41,146 nucleotides of DNA from Erysipelotrichaceae bacterium (lineage in GTDB: Bacteria > Bacillota_I > Bacilli_A > Erysipelotrichales > Erysipelotrichaceae): assembly GCA_019415435.1 (NCBI GenBank), contig DXZE01000004.1:29144-70289 (forward strand), in the 5' to 3' direction. The position numbers were made by a program, and so were the translations under genes. Positions 33,023 through 41,045 of this stretch are shown here, in pieces; the stretch's first letter is position 1, and the number at the start of each line of letters is the position of its first letter. The notes beneath the pieces are model-generated. The model saw only the letters and a list, made by a program, of their open reading frames with translations. It was not told the DNA's origin and ran no database searches.

Positions 33023-34362
33023 ATAACTTATTTGATTATGCGGAAAGTGAAAATCGTAAAGAAACAGAACCATTAGCTGTACGCATGCGTCCTTCCACGC
33101 TTGATGAAGTCGTTGGCCAGCAGCATATCATTGGCAAGGGGAAACTTTTATATCGTGCCATACAGGCAGATAAATTAAGCTCTGTTATTTTTTATGGTCC
33201 TCCCGGAACCGGTAAGACAACGCTTGCACATGTTATCGCAAATACTACCTCTGCCGCATTTGAAAACATCAATGCGACAACAGCAGGAAAGAAAGAAATG
33301 GAAAATGCGGTCACTCATGCCAAAGAAAGAATGGGTGCTTATGGCAAAAGAACAATTCTTTTTATTGATGAAATCCATCGCTTTAATAAAGCCCAGCAGG
33401 ATTATCTTCTGCCATATGTAGAAAACGGAACAGTTATTTTAATTGGCGCAACAACAGAAAATCCTTATTTTGAGGTAAACAGTGCGCTGATATCCCGCAG
33501 TCATATATTTGAATTAAAACCTCTGACTTCTGAAGATCTGATGATACTCATTGAAAGAGCAGTCAAAGATCCTATTAAGGGAATTGGTAAAGATGATGTG
33601 GTTATAGATGAAGATGCGGAAAGATTCCTTGCGGATGCGGCTGATGGTGATGCCAGAAAAGTATTGAATGCCCTTGAACTTGCGGATATGACAACGGATA
33701 AATCTGATGATGGTCATATTCATATAACCTTGTCTGTAGCGGAAGAATGCATTCAGAAAAAGGCAATCCGTTATGATAAAGATGGTGATAATCACTACGA
33801 TACTGTATCTGCTTTTATCAAGTCCATGCGTGGTTCTGATCCGGATGCTACGCTTTATTATCTTGCCCGTATGTTAGAGGCAGGCGAAGATGTTCGTTTT
33901 ATTGCAAGACGTATTATGATTGCGGCTGCGGAAGAATGCGGTATCGCTGATATACGAGCGCTCGAAACAGCGGCCGCTGCCGCCATAGCGGTAGAAAGAG
34001 TAGGCATGCCAGAGGGACAGCTTATTCTGGCAGATGCGGCTGTCTATGTTGCCTGTGCACCTAAATCAAATGCTGTCACAAATGGTATCTATGCAGCAAG
34101 GGATGAAGTTCGGAAGAGTGGAAATCTGGATATTCCGTCTTATCTGAAAGATGCACATTACAAGTCTGCAGAAAAACTCGGACATGGGACAGGATATCGT
34201 TATGCACATGATTACCCATATCATTATGTAAATCAGCAGTATCTTCCTGATGAGATAAAAGACAAGGCATTCTACCATATGTCAGACAATGGCTATGAGG
34301 CAAGATTACAGAAATGGTTTGATATGATAGGTAAGAAATATCACAAAGAAGGTGAAAAATAA
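33019..34362 (+). CDS. rarA: Replication-associated recombination protein RarA (MgsA), AAA+ ATPase
   Basis: A 447-aa AAA+ ATPase acting at stalled replication forks. It starts MNNLFDYAESENRKETEPLAVRMRP, the family's usual beginning with FxxxA and PLAxRMRP. Walker A GPPGTGKTT is at residues 60-68, Walker B ILFIDEIHRFNKAQQD at about 113-128, and sensor 1 IGATTENPYFEVNSALISR follows. The C-terminal tetramerisation part holds FIKSMRGSDPDATLYYLARMLEAGEDVRFIARR, very typical of RarA. It overlaps the acetyltransferase by 4 bp (ATGA), so it is co-transcribed with it. Confidence 0.96.
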   Translation: MNNLFDYAESENRKETEPLAVRMRPSTLDEVVGQQHIIGKGKLLYRAIQADKLSSVIFYGPPGTGKTTLAHVIANTTSAAFENINATTAGKKEMENAVTHAKERMGAYGKRTILFIDEIHRFNKAQQDYLLPYVENGTVILIGATTENPYFEVNSALISRSHIFELKPLTSEDLMILIERAVKDPIKGIGKDDVVIDEDAERFLADAADGDARKVLNALELADMTTDKSDDGHIHITLSVAEECIQKKAIRYDKDGDNHYDTVSAFIKSMRGSDPDATLYYLARMLEAGEDVRFIARRIMIAAAEECGIADIRALETAAAAAIAVERVGMPEGQLILADAAVYVACAPKSNAVTNGIYAARDEVRKSGNLDIPSYLKDAHYKSAEKLGHGTGYRYAHDYPYHYVNQQYLPDEIKDKAFYHMSDNGYEARLQKWFDMIGKKYHKEGEK

Positions 34363-34417
34363 GCATATTATATGAAGAAGTGACATGTATCCCACTTTCA
34401 TTCATTTACAATAATTC

Positions 34418-34423
34418 TATAAT
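34418..34423 (+). promoter_or_regulatory. -10 box upstream of the riboswitch
   Basis: TATAAT at 34418-34423 predicts transcription from about 34430. The -35 region (CTTTCA, 17 nt upstream) is weak. Confidence 0.5.
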
Positions 34424-34429
34424 ATAGGT

Positions 34430-34503
34430 GACAACCTAATAGGCAAAACATCTGAAAAGTTGTGACGCAAAACTATAGGGGCCGCAAAGCCAGCCAGCTG
34501 CAA
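34430..34503 (+). promoter_or_regulatory. Probable c-di-GMP-I (GEMM-I) riboswitch aptamer
   Basis: Hallmarks in order: GGCAAAA (34442-34448); a hairpin ACATCT-GAAA-AGTTGT with GNRA loop (34448-34463); GACGCAAAACTATAGGGG (34464-34481), the strongly conserved joining segment; a short third hairpin GGGGCC-GCAAA-GCC; and CAGCCAGCTGC (34491-34501), which corresponds to the conserved 3' receptor part. The P1 closing pairs are weaker than usual. It would let cyclic di-GMP control the SUKH gene and its neighbours. Known from the family: GGCAAA, the tetraloop and GACGCAAA define class I. Confidence 0.72.
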
Positions 34504-34514
34504 TAATAATTCCG

Positions 34515-34558
34515 CTTTTCGATGTGGTGCTGCCGGGTCGGAAAGTGTTTTTTATTTG
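34515..34558 (+). terminator. Riboswitch expression platform terminator
   Basis: CTTTTCGA (34515-34522) pairs with TCGGAAAG (34538-34545; one G-U), 15-nt loop, followed by TGTTTTTTATTT. It stands between the aptamer and the SD of the SUKH gene, so read-through is what the aptamer should control. Confidence 0.8.
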
Positions 34559-34568
34559 CGGAGGAGTT

Positions 34569-35078
34569 ATGACAAACCATAGGAATAGGAAGGATACAGA
34601 GGGGAATGAAGAACTTATTCGCAGGTATGAGGAGTGCTATGACTTTACTCATACAAAAGTGACGGACGAAATGATCAAAGATGCTGAAACAGAGCTTCAT
34701 GTTCACCTGCCAGAAAGTTATATCAGATTTTTAAAGAAGTATGGTCAGGGAGGATTCCTGGTCTTTGCAGTGCTGGGCTATCGCAAGGATGGAGCACCGG
34801 TATTTGTGGATGCGACGGAAGACTACCGCATAAACTTTGAACTTCCAGTGGATCTGGTGGTTATTGAAGAGGTAAACCAGGGGGTATACTGCATTCAGCA
34901 GAAAAATGGTAAAATTGTTCTCTGGAATTCAGCTACAGGAACTGTAAAACCAGCTTACAATAATTTTTCAGAATATCTGAAAGCACGTATACTGGAAGCT
35001 GTTTCAGATCCTAGTTTTGCCATAGAGCGTGAAAAACAAAAGCTGCGCTATCTGGCTTCTATTAAAAACGAGGCATAA
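34569..35078 (+). CDS. SMI1/KNR4 (SUKH) family protein
   Basis: A 169-aa soluble protein. The core SUKH pattern is visible: VTDEMIKDAETELHVHLPESYIRFLKKYGQGGF (about residues 33-65), then FAVLGYRKDG, a VVIEE-type strand, and KIVLWNSATGTVKPAYNNFSEYLKARI (helix after strands). SUKH proteins are often immunity proteins of polymorphic toxins, and others bind partner proteins. No toxin gene is next to it. ATG 34569 follows GGAGGAG; the upstream in-frame ATG 34524 lies inside the terminator hairpin. It is behind the putative c-di-GMP riboswitch and 13 bp from a small membrane protein gene. Confidence 0.82.
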   Translation: MTNHRNRKDTEGNEELIRRYEECYDFTHTKVTDEMIKDAETELHVHLPESYIRFLKKYGQGGFLVFAVLGYRKDGAPVFVDATEDYRINFELPVDLVVIEEVNQGVYCIQQKNGKIVLWNSATGTVKPAYNNFSEYLKARILEAVSDPSFAIEREKQKLRYLASIKNEA

Positions 35079-35091
35079 TAGATCTTTATTT

Positions 35092-35496
35092 ATGGTGTTT
35101 TCAATCAGCGGCATCATACTGATGCTTGGTGGATTATATGATGTAGTACAGGCAGTATTGGCATATTTATATATGCCTCTTTCGTTGTCCCTGATGTATC
35201 AGGATATATTTTTATCTACGGCAAGATCCATGCAGTTAAGAATTACAGTTCTGATGATTCTGATTGGTGTGATGGAAATCATAACAGGGTACCTTTTAAA
35301 GAAGAGTAAAGGCAGTGCAGCCTTAGGGTGCAGTATTTTGATAACTATCTTATGGTCATATATTGTTTATGGTAAAGAGACAGCTGTTATTTCTTTGAAA
35401 AACATAACCAGTATGATTCATATTGTATTGGCTGTAATCTTTACAATTGTATGCTGTATATTCTGCATGCTTCAAAAGAGAAAGGAACAGAGCTAA
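35092..35496 (+). CDS. Four-helix membrane protein, unknown function
   Basis: A 134-aa hydrophobic protein with about four helices (residues about 2-28, 42-65, 74-92, 103-125) and a basic tail (LQKRKEQS). No family is recognised. I chose ATG 35092 (MVFSISGIILMLGGLYDVVQ) because it puts the first helix at the N-terminus; the alternative GTG at 35029 lies inside the SUKH gene. A GAGG is present but 18 nt away, so translation may depend on the preceding gene. The stop overlaps the next ATG (TAATG). Confidence 0.6.
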   Translation: MVFSISGIILMLGGLYDVVQAVLAYLYMPLSLSLMYQDIFLSTARSMQLRITVLMILIGVMEIITGYLLKKSKGSAALGCSILITILWSYIVYGKETAVISLKNITSMIHIVLAVIFTIVCCIFCMLQKRKEQS

Positions 35497-35804
35497 TGAA
35501 TCATATAGTATTTATGCTTGTTATGTATGTGCTTGCGGCAGTACTAGCGATAGATGGCATTACGACCATCATGCATAAGGAAAGCCTTAAAAAAGCAGAT
35601 ATACAGAAACATTCTTCCATTTTAGACATTTACGATGGAATCATACTGTTAGGGTCTGCCTACACAGTCATATGCTTTGCATACAGAACAATGTACCATT
35701 CCGACATCGCTAATAAGTTAATGTGGTCTGGGATTATTGTCGTTTTAGCTGTGGCTGTATTCAGATTTACAAAGTCACAGAAAAATGAAAGTTCTGTGAA
35801 ATGA
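35496..35804 (+). CDS. Small membrane protein, unknown function
   Basis: A 102-aa protein with about three helices (residues about 4-22, 47-64, 76-92) and a Lys/Ser-rich end. Not recognised. The start ATG 35496 shares one base with the preceding stop, and AAAGGA lies upstream. It is probably produced together with the 134-aa protein and the SUKH protein, all downstream of the riboswitch. No terminator is seen before the next promoter at 35812, so transcription could continue into the reductase gene. Confidence 0.6.
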   Translation: MNHIVFMLVMYVLAAVLAIDGITTIMHKESLKKADIQKHSSILDIYDGIILLGSAYTVICFAYRTMYHSDIANKLMWSGIIVVLAVAVFRFTKSQKNESSVK

Positions 35805-35811
35805 TAAAAAA

Positions 35812-35840
35812 TTGAGAATGCGTTCATAAATTAGTATAAT
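35812..35840 (+). promoter_or_regulatory. Promoter of the flavin reductase gene
   Basis: TTGAGA (35812-35817), 17-nt spacer, TATAAT (35835-35840). Good match; a leader of about 30 nt follows, with GAGAGGGG as SD. Confidence 0.85.
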
Positions 35841-35877
35841 GAGATAGCTTAGTTTTAGCGAGAGGGGAAATAATTGA

Positions 35878-38493
35878 ATGAGTGAAAAAAAGAATAAGGT
35901 AATTTCGATTGTTTCTGTTGCTGCACTGATTGCTGCAGCTGTCTTCACAGGCTCATATGGAGCATTGACATCATCCTCATCTTCCCAAGAAGGTACTTAT
36001 ATAGGTACTGCTAAGGGTAATGGTGGTGATGTGACAGTTACACTGACACTCAGCAATGGAGAAATCACAGATGTCAAGGCAGAAGGCCCTGGTGAAACAA
36101 AGGATATCGGCACAAAGGCTTTGGAACAGCTTCCGGGTGAAATTGTTGATGCAAATTCCGTAAATGTTGATGGCGTATCAGGTGCTACCATAACATCTAA
36201 TGCAATTAAAGAAGCCGCTACCAAGGCACTTGCAGAAGCAGGTCTGAAGCCTGAAGATCTGAAGGCCAAGAAAACAAGTCAGGCAAACAAGGAAATTACA
36301 TATTCCAAGCCTGGTACTTATACAGGTACTGCGGATGGATATAATGGTCCGATTAACTTAAAAGTAACATTTACTGATAATGGTATCTCAGATATTGATT
36401 ACAGTGACAATGTTGAAACAAATCATATCGGTACACCAGCTTTCCCATATCTGGCAGAAGATGCTAAGGCTGCCAATGGTTCCGGTATTGATACAGTATC
36501 TGGTGCTACATTTACTTCAGCCGGATTCAAGAATGCACTGGATGATGCTGCCAAACAGGCAGGCGCTTCTGATCTGGATGCGTTCAAGAAGAATACAGCC
36601 AAGCATGAAGCTCAGGCTGATATCGATGAAACATATGATGTTGTTGTAGTTGGCGGCGGTGGCGCTGGTATGGCTGCAGCAGTACAGGCAGCACAGAATG
36701 GTGACTCTGTAGTTGTTGTAGAAGAAAATGCTGAAATCGGTGGTAACACTACTGCTTCAGGCGGACAGTTCCAGTCTGTACAGAAGTATCTCTGCTGGGA
36801 TCCTGAAAATCCTGATGCAACAACAGGTGAATATGAAGGCAAGACTTATGACAAGATCAAGGAAGCTGCCGGTAATATTACCGTATTAAAGACAATCCTG
36901 AACTGGAATGAAGATGAATTCAATCCTGATTACTTCAAGGATCATGAATTCGTTGCCGGAGATATTGATACATTATCCAAGGCAGGTGTACATAAGGAAT
37001 ATCTGCCTACATTACAGGCACTGAAGAAGGAAATTCAGGCTTATCTTGACTGGGCACAGCCTAAGCTGGATGCTGGTGAAGCTGAGACAGAACTTCCATT
37101 ATTCTCAACGATTAATCTGCATATATTCCAGACATATTATGGTGGCTTAAGACCAAGTGCAAACCATAAGAAATGGGTATATGGCGACTATAAGCTTGTA
37201 TCTCAGTTTATCAATGGCGGTCAGGATCTGAAGGGATGGCTGGAAGATCAGGGCGCTCTGTTTGATAACTCCGTACAGCCTACTATTGTCGGTGCATTAT
37301 GGAATCGTGAGAACGACTTCATGGGTTCTGATCTTGATGGTGATGGCAAGGCTGATCCGGATGGATCAAATGCAAAGGGAAAGACAGTATTTAACACATA
37401 CTTTGCGACAACCAAGAATACTCTGACCAAGACAGTAGACAATGCTTCTGATAATAAGATTATGCTTAGAACAAAGGCAGATTCTCTGGTTATCTCTAAC
37501 GATAAGGTATCTGGTGTCAAGGCAACCATGTATGATGGCACAAAGGTTACATTACATGCCAATAAGGGTGTTGTTCTTGCAACAGGTGGTTATGCCGCTA
37601 ATATCAAGCGTGTCATGGACACAAATGAATACTGGGCTAAAGGTGATATCACTGATAAAACACAGACTACAAACCGTTCTTCTCTGCAGGGAGACGGCAT
37701 TGATATGGCTACCGAAGCAGGTGCTGGAACAACCGGCATGGGCTGGACACAGTTAATGCCTATTGCCTGGGTTGATAATGGTGATCTGGCATTTGGCGGC
37801 GGTAACTATGCAATCTATGTCAGCCCGAACACAGGCAAGCGTTATGTCAATGAAACCGGTGAAAGAGATGTATTGTCTCTTGGCGAATTTGAGAATGGTA
37901 TAACATACGATGGATCCACAGGTACTGTTATTGAAATTGCCAACAGTAATCAGATTATTCCTGGACCATATCCTTATGGACAGGCAACAGATGAAGACAA
38001 GACACTCTGGGAGAGCGATGTAAAGAACAGACAGTATACAAGAACTGTTGATCAGCTCGATGATCTCTTCAAAGAGCTTGGCTTCAAGTGCACTGGTGAA
38101 GAAGTAAAGAAGACGATCGAAGAATATGACAAGGCTTTGATGGAAGGCAAAGAAGATACTCTGAAGCCAACCAAGACAGGCTGGACAAGATTAATTGGTA
38201 ATGCCGAAAAGGATGCAAATGGTAATTATGATGAATCTACTTATACACTGGATGGTGTTAAGCTGAAGATCAGATTACTCGCACCTTCTACACACCATAC
38301 TATGGGTGGCGTTACGGTTGATGAAAACAGACATGTTCTGGATAAGAAGGGCAAGGTTATTGACGGCTTATATGCAGCAGGTGAAGTGACTGGCGGCATT
38401 CATGGTGGCAACAGACTTGGCGGTAATGCTATTGTTGAAATCTTTGTATCAGGACGTACGGCAGCGGATGCTATCGATGCTGATAACAAGTAA
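35878..38493 (+). CDS. Extracytoplasmic FMN/FAD-dependent reductase (fumarate/urocanate reductase type)
   Basis: An 871-aa exported flavoprotein. The N-terminus KKNKVISIVSVAALIAAAVFTGSYG is a signal or anchor helix, no lipobox Cys. Two FMN-binding domains follow, each with the ApbE flavinylation motif: DGVSGATITS (D98-S107, expected FMN on T106) and DTVSGATFTS (D205-S214, T213). The FAD domain opens with VVVGGGGAGMAAA (G259-G264), and the catalytic part carries HHTMGG (H806-G811) and the C-terminal GEVTGGIHGGNRLGGNAIVE of the flavocytochrome/fumarate reductase family. It should reduce an unsaturated acid outside the cell as electron sink; the acceptor cannot be read from sequence. No ApbE gene is visible. 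Strong own promoter and terminator. Confidence 0.9.
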   Translation: MSEKKNKVISIVSVAALIAAAVFTGSYGALTSSSSSQEGTYIGTAKGNGGDVTVTLTLSNGEITDVKAEGPGETKDIGTKALEQLPGEIVDANSVNVDGVSGATITSNAIKEAATKALAEAGLKPEDLKAKKTSQANKEITYSKPGTYTGTADGYNGPINLKVTFTDNGISDIDYSDNVETNHIGTPAFPYLAEDAKAANGSGIDTVSGATFTSAGFKNALDDAAKQAGASDLDAFKKNTAKHEAQADIDETYDVVVVGGGGAGMAAAVQAAQNGDSVVVVEENAEIGGNTTASGGQFQSVQKYLCWDPENPDATTGEYEGKTYDKIKEAAGNITVLKTILNWNEDEFNPDYFKDHEFVAGDIDTLSKAGVHKEYLPTLQALKKEIQAYLDWAQPKLDAGEAETELPLFSTINLHIFQTYYGGLRPSANHKKWVYGDYKLVSQFINGGQDLKGWLEDQGALFDNSVQPTIVGALWNRENDFMGSDLDGDGKADPDGSNAKGKTVFNTYFATTKNTLTKTVDNASDNKIMLRTKADSLVISNDKVSGVKATMYDGTKVTLHANKGVVLATGGYAANIKRVMDTNEYWAKGDITDKTQTTNRSSLQGDGIDMATEAGAGTTGMGWTQLMPIAWVDNGDLAFGGGNYAIYVSPNTGKRYVNETGERDVLSLGEFENGITYDGSTGTVIEIANSNQIIPGPYPYGQATDEDKTLWESDVKNRQYTRTVDQLDDLFKELGFKCTGEEVKKTIEEYDKALMEGKEDTLKPTKTGWTRLIGNAEKDANGNYDESTYTLDGVKLKIRLLAPSTHHTMGGVTVDENRHVLDKKGKVIDGLYAAGEVTGGIHGGNRLGGNAIVEIFVSGRTAADAIDADNK

Positions 38494-38510
38494 TTCTTCA
38501 AAATAAAACA

Positions 38511-38570
38511 AAAAGGTTGTAACGGATCGGGACATATTTAGTCCAGTCCGATACAACCTTTTATTTATGC
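38511..38570. terminator. Bidirectional terminator
   Basis: AAAAGGTTGTA (38511-38521) pairs with TACAACCTTTT (38552-38562), with an inner CGGA/TCCG and GGAC/GTCC stem. T-rich tails on both strands serve the reductase (plus) and the PrsW gene (minus). Confidence 0.9.
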
Positions 38571-38584
38571 GGTGAACAAATCTA

Positions 38585-39307
38585 TTAAACAAACTTATCT
38601 GTTTCTGCTTCATGCCTTACCAGGCGGAAAATGATGATATAAATAACGATCAGTATGAGGAAGAAAATTAGATTACTTGTACGCGTGTTAATCATTGCCA
38701 TGCCATCATACAGACCATGAAGTACAACCGGACATGCATACGCAATGATCTGATTTAATACAGACATCATTTTATTCCCGGAATCTTCGTAATACTTTGC
38801 CTGCCCGTAAAACACACCCATCAATACCGCAAACGATAAATGTCCTGGTATTGCTGTAAATGCTCTTACAAGAGCAGTTGACATACCATAACTGAATACA
38901 TACCTGACATTTTCAAATATTGCAAAGCCTAGGCCTATAGAAGCCGCATATACGATACCATCATATTTTGTCTGGAAACTGTAAAGTTTCCATGTATTCT
39001 TTTTCAAAAAGATGAATTTCATACCTTCCTCATAAATACCAACGACAAATACCGCAAATGCCAGATCATAGCTGCTCCCCTGTAATTTTGTGGTTCCATT
39101 GAACAGCCAGGTGCCAAATGTTTCTGCCGCTATTGTAATAATCCCGGCTAACATTCCCTGACCTATCAGATGCCGAATCATACCGGCAGGCTGGCTTTGA
39201 TACCTCTGCTGGTTATAGACATAGGAAAGCAGAATTAATGCCGGTACTACAGCCGCAATCAGGTAGATCAGAATAATATTTGAAAACAAGCTAGTGAAGA
39301 AAAACAT
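38585..39307 (-). CDS. PrsW-family intramembrane metalloprotease
   Basis: A 240-aa membrane protein with about eight helices. PrsW motifs are present: IYEEGMKF with E93-E94, FENVRYV (about 131-137), PGHLSFAVLMG with H156, and LHGLYDG with H197 and D201. These Glu/His residues form the metal site in the family. PrsW proteases cut anti-sigma factors at the membrane (RsiW in Bacillus subtilis); other members have unknown targets. No sigma/anti-sigma pair is adjacent. AAAGGA on the minus strand precedes ATG 39307. It converges on the reductase gene with a shared terminator. Confidence 0.88.
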   Translation of the reverse strand: MFFFTSLFSNIILIYLIAAVVPALILLSYVYNQQRYQSQPAGMIRHLIGQGMLAGIITIAAETFGTWLFNGTTKLQGSSYDLAFAVFVVGIYEEGMKFIFLKKNTWKLYSFQTKYDGIVYAASIGLGFAIFENVRYVFSYGMSTALVRAFTAIPGHLSFAVLMGVFYGQAKYYEDSGNKMMSVLNQIIAYACPVVLHGLYDGMAMINTRTSNLIFFLILIVIYIIIFRLVRHEAETDKFV

Positions 39308-39438
39308 ATCAATTGTCCTTTCAATGTCATGGTTATAACTTTACCATAATGATAAAAACATATTAGAATATTTGCTGTATTTCAGTTGTGATTTAAGTAA
39401 ATTTTATTATTTTTCACAAAGAATACACATTGCACGCA

Positions 39439-39456
39439 TATAATTTAGTTAACTAA
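39439..39456 (+). promoter_or_regulatory. -10 box and 12-bp palindromic operator
   Basis: TATAAT (39439-39444) is followed immediately by the perfect palindrome TTAGTTAACTAA (39445-39456), placed on the expected transcription start and right before GGGAG. The -35 is poor. MarR-type repressors bind short palindromes of this kind; the regulator is not in the window. Confidence 0.5.
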
Positions 39457-39471
39457 GTGGGAGATAGTTTC

Positions 39472-39906
39472 ATGTCAGTAATAACAGGATTTTCAGATAC
39501 ACATGTATTTGTTGATACAGAAGATGGAAGAGTCAGAAAGTTTTTGCTCAAACGTCTGAATTATGACGATCCGCATATTGGAGACAGAGTACAGTTTTAC
39601 CGTTTTTCAGGTTCAAAAGACTGGTTTATAGATTTGGAAAAAGGATGGGTCAGACCTGAAAAGACAACAGATAAAATATTTGGTGAAGAAGATTACCTGA
39701 ATCAGTCGAGACATGCTTCTGATAATAACGATGACGATGGTACATTTGATTTCACAAACTTTTTTTCCAGATCTGATCTGGAACTCGAAGAAAGCAGAAC
39801 AAGAGCTTATAATTTCCGTCTTGAAAAGAAAAAAGAAGAAGAGAAAAAGCAGGAGGAGCTTGAAAATACAACAATTGGCAAGCTCAAAAGACTTATTGAA
39901 GACTGA
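39472..39906 (+). CDS. Unknown protein: novel ~57-aa N-terminal domain plus charged coiled coil
   Basis: A 144-aa soluble protein. Residues 1-57 form a small beta-rich domain (TDTHVFVDTEDG-like strands; VRKFLLKRLNYDDPHIGDRVQFY; WFIDLE) that is clearly related to the N-terminus of the next gene. A linker with an acidic NNDDDGTFDFTNFF patch follows, then a charged helix, RLEKKKEEEKKQEELE, that should be a coiled coil, ending in KLKRLIED. The start is ATG 39472 with GGGAGAT; the GTG frame from 39457 begins inside the SD. No known family is recognised. Its terminator hairpin includes the stop codon. Confidence 0.65.
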   Translation: MSVITGFSDTHVFVDTEDGRVRKFLLKRLNYDDPHIGDRVQFYRFSGSKDWFIDLEKGWVRPEKTTDKIFGEEDYLNQSRHASDNNDDDGTFDFTNFFSRSDLELEESRTRAYNFRLEKKKEEEKKQEELENTTIGKLKRLIED

Positions 39907-39920
39907 AAAGTCTTCTTTTT
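39898..39920 (+). terminator. Terminator overlapping the stop codon
   Basis: GAAGACT (39898-39904), loop GAAA, AGTCTTC (39909-39915), TTTTT. The left arm is the last codons and the stop TGA (39904-39906) of the gene. Confidence 0.88.
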
Positions 39921-39974
39921 CATATGACTTCAATCATGTTATGATGTCATTTGCATTATGGAGGTAATCCCTTT

Positions 39975-41012
39975 ATGTACAGAGTGACGAGAGTTACAGA
40001 TACACATATCTATATTGATGCAGGCAATGGTAATGAGAGAAAATATCTGCTTAAGCATCTTGTTTATAAAGATCCTCAGCCAGGAGATGATATAGCTTTT
40101 TTCCATGCGGATGATGGTGGATTCTATATTGATCTGGATCCGGATACAATGCATCGAGGACAGAATACACAACCGATAAATATGGATGAAGAAGCAGATC
40201 CATTATTCCGTTCCCAGGTTCTTCAGACTGTTAAAGATTCTGATGTTGAGAAGTCAGATCATAAGGATAAAGAAGAATCATCTGATAAAGATGATGTAAA
40301 AGAAGAAAAATCAGAAGAAAAGACAGATAAGCAAGAGGAAAAATCTGATAAGCCGGAAAATAAAGAAAATCCTAAGAAAAAAGGCATGTCTATTTTCGAA
40401 CTGTTTGCGGCCGTACTTGCCTTAGCAGCACTGATACTTTGCTTTACACCTTTAAAAAATGCCGGATTTGTTGTTGGTATTATCGGGCTGATTCTGGCAG
40501 TGATTGGTATATTTACTTCTCATAGCAGAATCGTAGGTATTGTTTCTGCGGCAATATGTGTAATCGCAGTCAGTGTAAGTGTAGTTACACAGGAACAGGA
40601 TAGAAAACAACTGGATGAAGGTTTACAGACAGCAAAGAAGACAAATGAAATCCAGGCAGATGAAGATGGATCAAATACAGATCAGATTCTGAATAAAGAA
40701 TTAGATGTTACATTAGGAGAATGGTCTGATACTGCAGACGATGCTGGAAATCATACGACCCAGCTTCCGGTTACAGTCACATCGAAAGACAGTGCTACCG
40801 CCAGTGCAACATACAGCATCCATCTGGAAGCAGTCGATGGAGATGGAAATATTCTTTCAGAAGATACAATCATGATTGCTAATCTGGGTAAGGGACAGTC
40901 ACAATCATTTACATCTTTCCAGCATCCTGATGAAGCAGTAAGAGATGCATTAAGTTCAGCGGCATTTAAAATTGCAGATATTTCCAAATACGCAGATAAA
41001 AACAGCAACTGA
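39975..41012 (+). CDS. Unknown membrane protein with the same N-terminal domain and an exported C-terminal domain
   Basis: A 345-aa protein. Residues 1-57 repeat the domain of the preceding gene (VTDTHIYIDAGNG, RKYLLKHLVYKDPQPGD, FYIDLD). A long low-complexity acidic/lysine linker follows (about 85-135, KSEEKTDKQEEKSDKP). Three membrane helices (about 137-205; FAAVLALAALILCF, GFVVGIIGLILAVIGIF, GIVSAAICVIAVSVSVV) separate it from an outside domain (about 240-330; LDVTLGEWSDTAD..., VTSKDSATASATYSIHLEAVDGDGNIL) that resembles the FxLYD/DUF4352 beta-sandwich family. GGAGGT precedes ATG 39975. An extra in-frame ATG at 39951 is upstream of the SD. A strong terminator follows. Confidence 0.68.
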   Translation: MYRVTRVTDTHIYIDAGNGNERKYLLKHLVYKDPQPGDDIAFFHADDGGFYIDLDPDTMHRGQNTQPINMDEEADPLFRSQVLQTVKDSDVEKSDHKDKEESSDKDDVKEEKSEEKTDKQEEKSDKPENKENPKKKGMSIFELFAAVLALAALILCFTPLKNAGFVVGIIGLILAVIGIFTSHSRIVGIVSAAICVIAVSVSVVTQEQDRKQLDEGLQTAKKTNEIQADEDGSNTDQILNKELDVTLGEWSDTADDAGNHTTQLPVTVTSKDSATASATYSIHLEAVDGDGNILSEDTIMIANLGKGQSQSFTSFQHPDEAVRDALSSAAFKIADISKYADKNSN

Positions 41013-41019
41013 ATATATG

Positions 41020-41045
41020 AGAGCTCTGAAAAGAGCTCTTTTATA
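41020..41045 (+). terminator. Terminator of the last gene
   Basis: AGAGCTCT (41020-41027), loop GAAA, AGAGCTCT (41032-41039), TTTAT. Confidence 0.9.

Noticed and set aside
34524..34568. Upstream ATG start for the SUKH gene
   Set aside because: It lies within the terminator hairpin of the leader and has no SD; ATG 34569 has GGAGGAG.
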